A program made the translations under genes and the position numbers. A stretch of 8,429 nucleotides of DNA from Campylobacterales bacterium (GTDB lineage Bacteria; Campylobacterota; Campylobacteria; Campylobacterales; Hydrogenimonadaceae): the NCBI GenBank assembly GCA_027065635.1, contig JAMONQ010000129.1, positions 1-8,429 of the forward strand, read 5' to 3'. Each line of letters begins with the position of its first letter. The first letter of the stretch is position 1. The notes beneath the pieces were generated by a model that was not told the DNA's origin, searched no databases, and saw nothing but the letters and a program-made list of their open reading frames with translations. Below, one piece after another: positions 6,868 to 8,429 of this stretch.

Positions 6868-7653
6868 TCAAACCTCCTTGAATATCTTCGTAAAATCCTG
6901 ATCTATCGCACCGATACAAAGCATCTTGGTCGGCCTGTTCTCGATTACGGAGTCCACCCTCAAAGCCATGAAACCTTTAGGCAGCAGCGGATCGAAATAG
7001 AGTCCGCATCCAAGCTCTTCTATGATATCTCCGTCGAGAAAGTGGCGGATGTTCCGCTTTCCCCAGCTGCTCTTTTCGCCCGCGACACGAATCAGAGCCT
7101 CCGAATTTACGGAGGTGATCTCTTCATCGTTTTTGGCACGCATCTTGTAGTAGAGAGAGATCATACCTACATCCTTGGCTATTCGCTTCACCTCTTCGAG
7201 CTCATATCCTATAAGCCCGTTCATAAAGAGTTCAAGCTGTGCCTGATAGCGGATGGCATACTCGTCCGTATCGAATACAAGAATCAAAAAGCGATCTTTC
7301 ACTCTCTCTACAGCGCGCAAACGATTGCTTTTGACAGGTTTGAAGAGGATGAAAAGATCCTCCTCTTCACCTATCCGCGCCACTTCGCTCATTGCGTCGC
7401 TCAAAAGCTCCAGCTCGCGCAGATGTTTTCGCCAGTACCTTTTCATTGTACTTTCAGTCGGGATCCTGCCGCTGCTTTTGTGAAGCTGAGTCAGATCCCC
7501 GCGCTCTACCATCTGATTGAAGTAGTATCGTATAGTCGCCGGAGCTATCTGAAACGGCAGCTTATCTTTCAACATCGCAGAGCCTATAGGCTCGTGTGTC
7601 TGAAGAAAGGTTTTGACAACCGTCTCCAAAATCGCTTCATATTTCTGTTTCAT
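6868..7653 (-). CDS. hrcA: Heat-inducible transcription repressor HrcA
   Basis: HrcA represses chaperone operons by binding CIRCE-type operators and is inactivated when GroEL is titrated by unfolded protein. The N-terminal winged helix is clear: EPIGSAML (21-28), APATIRYYFNQM (37-48) and the wing SGRIPT (61-66). The rest is a poorly conserved regulatory region ending in a short beta-rich part (about 205-260). At 261 residues it is shorter than the roughly 340 of Firmicutes HrcA but in the range of Campylobacter and Helicobacter HrcA. The ATG at 7653 is certain: an in-frame TAA lies 12 bases upstream with no other start between. There is no obvious Shine-Dalgarno, so its translation may be weak. 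It leads the operon, and its own promoter carries a CIRCE-like element, implying autoregulation. Confidence 0.95.
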   Translation of the reverse strand: MKQKYEAILETVVKTFLQTHEPIGSAMLKDKLPFQIAPATIRYYFNQMVERGDLTQLHKSSGRIPTESTMKRYWRKHLRELELLSDAMSEVARIGEEEDLFILFKPVKSNRLRAVERVKDRFLILVFDTDEYAIRYQAQLELFMNGLIGYELEEVKRIAKDVGMISLYYKMRAKNDEEITSVNSEALIRVAGEKSSWGKRNIRHFLDGDIIEELGCGLYFDPLLPKGFMALRVDSVIENRPTKMLCIGAIDQDFTKIFKEV

Positions 7654-7662
7654 GAGACTATT

Positions 7663-7688
7663 TTAGCACTTCTTTCTTAAAATGCCAA
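7663..7688 (-). promoter_or_regulatory. Degenerate CIRCE-like element (HrcA operator)
   Basis: On the minus strand TTGGCATTT-N8-AAGTGCTAA forms an inverted repeat with 7 of 9 positions matching. The CIRCE consensus is TTAGCACTC-N9-GAGTGCTAA: the right half matches 8 of 9, the left half 6 of 9, and the spacer is one base short. It sits across the predicted transcription start of hrcA (near 7686) and ends 9 bases before the hrcA ATG, which is where HrcA operators normally lie. Degenerate CIRCE elements are known in Helicobacter. Confidence 0.6.
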
Positions 7689-7706
7689 ATTGATTATATC
7701 AAATTG
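7686..7706. repeat. Near-perfect 21-bp dyad centred on the hrcA -10 box
   Basis: On the plus strand CAAATTGAT (7686-7694) and ATCAAATTG (7698-7706) pair with 8 of 9 matches around a 3-base centre. The -10 TATAAT lies in the middle. Some symmetry is expected from an AT-rich -10 region, but the arms extend well beyond it. It could be an additional operator, or chance. Confidence 0.4.
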
Positions 7707-7722
7707 AGCGGATTGCTGTCAA
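7693..7722 (-). promoter_or_regulatory. Sigma-70 type promoter of hrcA-grpE-dnaK
   Basis: A perfect TTGACA (7722-7717) and a perfect TATAAT (7698-7693) are separated by 18 bases. The predicted start is near 7686, giving a leader of about 33 bases to the hrcA ATG. It is the strongest promoter in the window and fits a vegetative sigma promoter held down by repressors, rather than a heat-shock sigma promoter. Confidence 0.85.
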
Positions 7723-7723
7723 G
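7703..7723 (-). promoter_or_regulatory. Degenerate HAIR-like element over the hrcA -35 box
   Basis: On the minus strand CTTGACA-N7-GCTCAAT has the HAIR spacing exactly (consensus CTTGAGT-N7-ACTCAAG) and matches 10 of 14 arm positions. Four of those matches are supplied by the -35 hexamer itself, so the case is weaker than for the dnaK element. With the CIRCE-like site downstream it would give an HspR plus HrcA dual-operator layout of the kind known in Helicobacter pylori. Confidence 0.35.
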
Positions 7724-7765
7724 TTTATTTATATAGTAATTAATATATCAATATATAGTTACTCA
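7724..7765. promoter_or_regulatory. AT-rich block upstream of the hrcA promoter (possible UP element)
   Basis: This stretch is almost entirely A and T, with repeated ATATAT and an imperfect dyad flanked by AGTAA (7735-7739) and TTACT (7759-7763). It abuts the hrcA -35 box, where UP elements bind the RNA polymerase alpha subunit. The remaining bases up to the rpsO 3' hairpin (7766-7864) hold no gene or motif that I can support. Confidence 0.4.
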
Positions 7766-7864
7766 TCTTCGATGACAATACGGGACTGCCGGAACGGATA
7801 GGTAGATGAATTTTGCGATTTATAGATTTAAAAAGGAGAGTTGTAAACGGAGGGTTATGTGTCA

Positions 7865-7882
7865 CCGGCGCCTATGCGCCGG
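7865..7882 (-). terminator. Strong GC hairpin after rpsO, without a U-tract
   Basis: The arms CCGGCGC and GCGCCGG form a perfect 7-bp stem with a 4-base loop, beginning six bases after the rpsO stop. The stem is as strong as a terminator stem, but no T-run follows on the minus strand. It may be a 3'-end stabiliser, a terminator working with other factors, or a block to transcription running into hrcA. Confidence 0.45.
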
Positions 7883-7888
7883 ATAAGA

Positions 7889-8161
7889 CTATTTGTCGCG
7901 GATACCGAGAGCGGCGATCAGCTTGGTGTAGCTGTCGTAGTTCTTTCTCTTTAGATATCGAAGCAGGCGCTTTCGCTGACCCACAAGTTTCAAAAGTCCA
8001 AGTCTTGAAGAGTGATCTTTCTTGTTTTCTTTCAGATGCTCTGTAAGATATTTGATACGCTCTGTAAGGAGTGCTACCTGTACTTCCGGAGAGCCCGTAT
8101 CGCCCTCACCTCTTCCGAACTGTTTGATGATTTCAAGCTTTTTAGCCGAATCCAAAGCCAT
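7889..8161 (-). CDS. rpsO: 30S ribosomal protein S15
   Basis: S15 is a primary binder of 16S rRNA (helices 20-22) and organises the platform of the small subunit. The 90-residue length is typical for the family (E. coli 89). Signatures seen are [17 protein letters not shown] (20-36), LTEHLK (39-44) and [25 protein letters not shown] (47-71). His42, Asp49 and Ser52, the residues known to contact rRNA in other S15 proteins, are all present. The start ATG 8161 has a near-perfect ribosome site, GGAGGT, five bases upstream. The gene appears to be transcribed alone: the upstream Rrf2 gene is divergent, and hrcA begins 235 bases further on with its own promoter. A palindrome in the leader could take part in the S15 autoregulation known in other bacteria. 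Confidence 0.98.
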   Translation of the reverse strand: MALDSAKKLEIIKQFGRGEGDTGSPEVQVALLTERIKYLTEHLKENKKDHSSRLGLLKLVGQRKRLLRYLKRKNYDSYTKLIAALGIRDK

Positions 8162-8192
8162 CTCTGACCTCCTGATTGGTTGATTTTTCCTT

Positions 8193-8206
8193 AATGCCGG
8201 GGCATT
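8193..8206 (-). repeat. Palindrome in the rpsO leader
   Basis: On the minus strand AATGCC-CC-GGCATT is a perfect 6-bp inverted repeat; as RNA it would form a 5-bp stem with a 4-base loop. It lies between the predicted transcription start (near 8211) and the ribosome site of rpsO. S15 leaders in several bacterial groups fold into structures bound by S15, but I cannot match this one to any described type. Confidence 0.4.
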
Positions 8207-8217
8207 CGGGGTCGGTA

Positions 8218-8246
8218 ATTATACATAAAAAAGCAAAGATTTACAT
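8218..8246 (-). promoter_or_regulatory. Candidate rpsO promoter
   Basis: TATAAT at 8223-8218 on the minus strand is a consensus -10. The expected start is near 8211, with a leader of about 50 bases. At the 17-base spacing the -35 is ATGTAA (8246-8241), a poor match, and T-rich stretches lie between and upstream, as is typical of Campylobacterota promoters. The region to 8289 is shared with the divergent Rrf2 gene; TAAAAT at 8256-8261 on the plus strand is a weak -10 candidate for that gene. Confidence 0.55.
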
Positions 8247-8289
8247 AAAATAGACTAAAATGTTACAACTTTTTTTGAGGGGAGTTTAT

Positions 8290-8429
8290 ATGTTACTGAC
8301 CAGGGCGAGCGAATATGCGCTCCTTTCATTGGCGCTTATCGGAGAAGGAGGCGAACCCAAAGATGTCGACACTCTCTCCAGACAGCTCGGCATCTCCAAA
8401 AGCTTTCTCGCAAAGATTCTTCAAAGTCT
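8290..8429 (+). CDS. Rrf2-family transcriptional regulator, N-terminal part (3' truncated)
   Basis: The frame from ATG 8290 is open to the window edge and gives 46 complete residues. GAGGGGAG lies five bases before the start. The opening MLLTRASEYALLSLALIG and the following DVDTLSRQLGISKSFLAKILQS form the winged-helix DNA-binding region of Rrf2 proteins (the IscR/NsrR/RirA group). Family members often carry three cysteines for an Fe-S cluster further along, which would lie outside the window, so whether this is an Fe-S sensor or a cluster-free type such as CymR is open. It is divergent from rpsO, sharing a 128-base control region. Its target cannot be named. Confidence 0.88.
   Translation, partial: MLLTRASEYALLSLALIGEGGEPKDVDTLSRQLGISKSFLAKILQS

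Noticed and set aside
6352..7680. A 442-codon open frame on the plus strand opposite grpE and hrcA.
   Set aside because: Both minus-strand proteins are clear family members with coupled starts and good ribosome sites; the antisense product resembles nothing and looks like a codon-bias by-product.
7813..8046. A 77-codon plus-strand frame opposite rpsO, and a 9-codon frame at 7856 with a purine-rich stretch before it.
   Set aside because: The first is antisense to rpsO. The second runs through the rpsO 3' hairpin, has its purine-rich stretch too close to the ATG, and shows no sign of being translated.
1..8429. Search for a mobile element, defence system, CRISPR array, toxin-antitoxin pair or tRNA.
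   Set aside because: No transposase, integrase, direct-repeat array, small coupled gene pair or cloverleaf was found; gene content and layout look like ordinary chromosomal housekeeping.

Overview
The window reads as a piece of a Campylobacterota (Epsilonproteobacteria) chromosome of moderate GC. The reasons are the hrcA-grpE-dnaK gene order, a short HrcA (261 residues), promoters with good -10 boxes but often poor -35 boxes, and the style of the small housekeeping proteins. I cannot fix the genus from the sequence alone.

Layout, left to right. Bases 1-1106 (+) hold the C-terminal part of a DUF255/YyaL-type protein, convergent with nhaA (Na+/H+ antiporter, -). Everything from nhaA to rpsO lies on the minus strand. 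Read in transcription order it is: rpsO (ribosomal protein S15), the heat-shock operon hrcA-grpE-dnaK with a clear intrinsic terminator after dnaK, a hypoxanthine-DNA (deoxyinosine) glycosylase-type gene starting at a GTG just past that terminator, an EAL-HDOD signalling protein, and nhaA with its own promoter. At the right edge an Rrf2-family regulator starts on the + strand, divergent from rpsO, and runs out of the window.

The genes are familiar; the interest lies in the control regions of the chaperone operon. HrcA is a repressor, GrpE the nucleotide exchange factor and DnaK the Hsp70 chaperone. The hrcA promoter (TTGACA-18-TATAAT) is tiled with dyads: a degenerate HAIR-like (HspR-type) element on the -35, a near-perfect 21-bp dyad on the -10, and a degenerate CIRCE-like (HrcA-type) element around the expected +1. 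The 90-bp grpE-dnaK gap holds a second, much better HAIR-like element, GTTGAGT-N7-ACTCAAC, whose 7-base centre supplies most of a TATAAT box. This suggests a private, HspR-type-repressed promoter for dnaK inside the operon, on top of HrcA control of the whole operon. No hspR gene is in the window.

I see no mobile elements, CRISPR arrays, tRNA or rRNA genes, and no novel multi-gene system. The remaining non-coding stretches are all shorter than 300 bases and are described individually.
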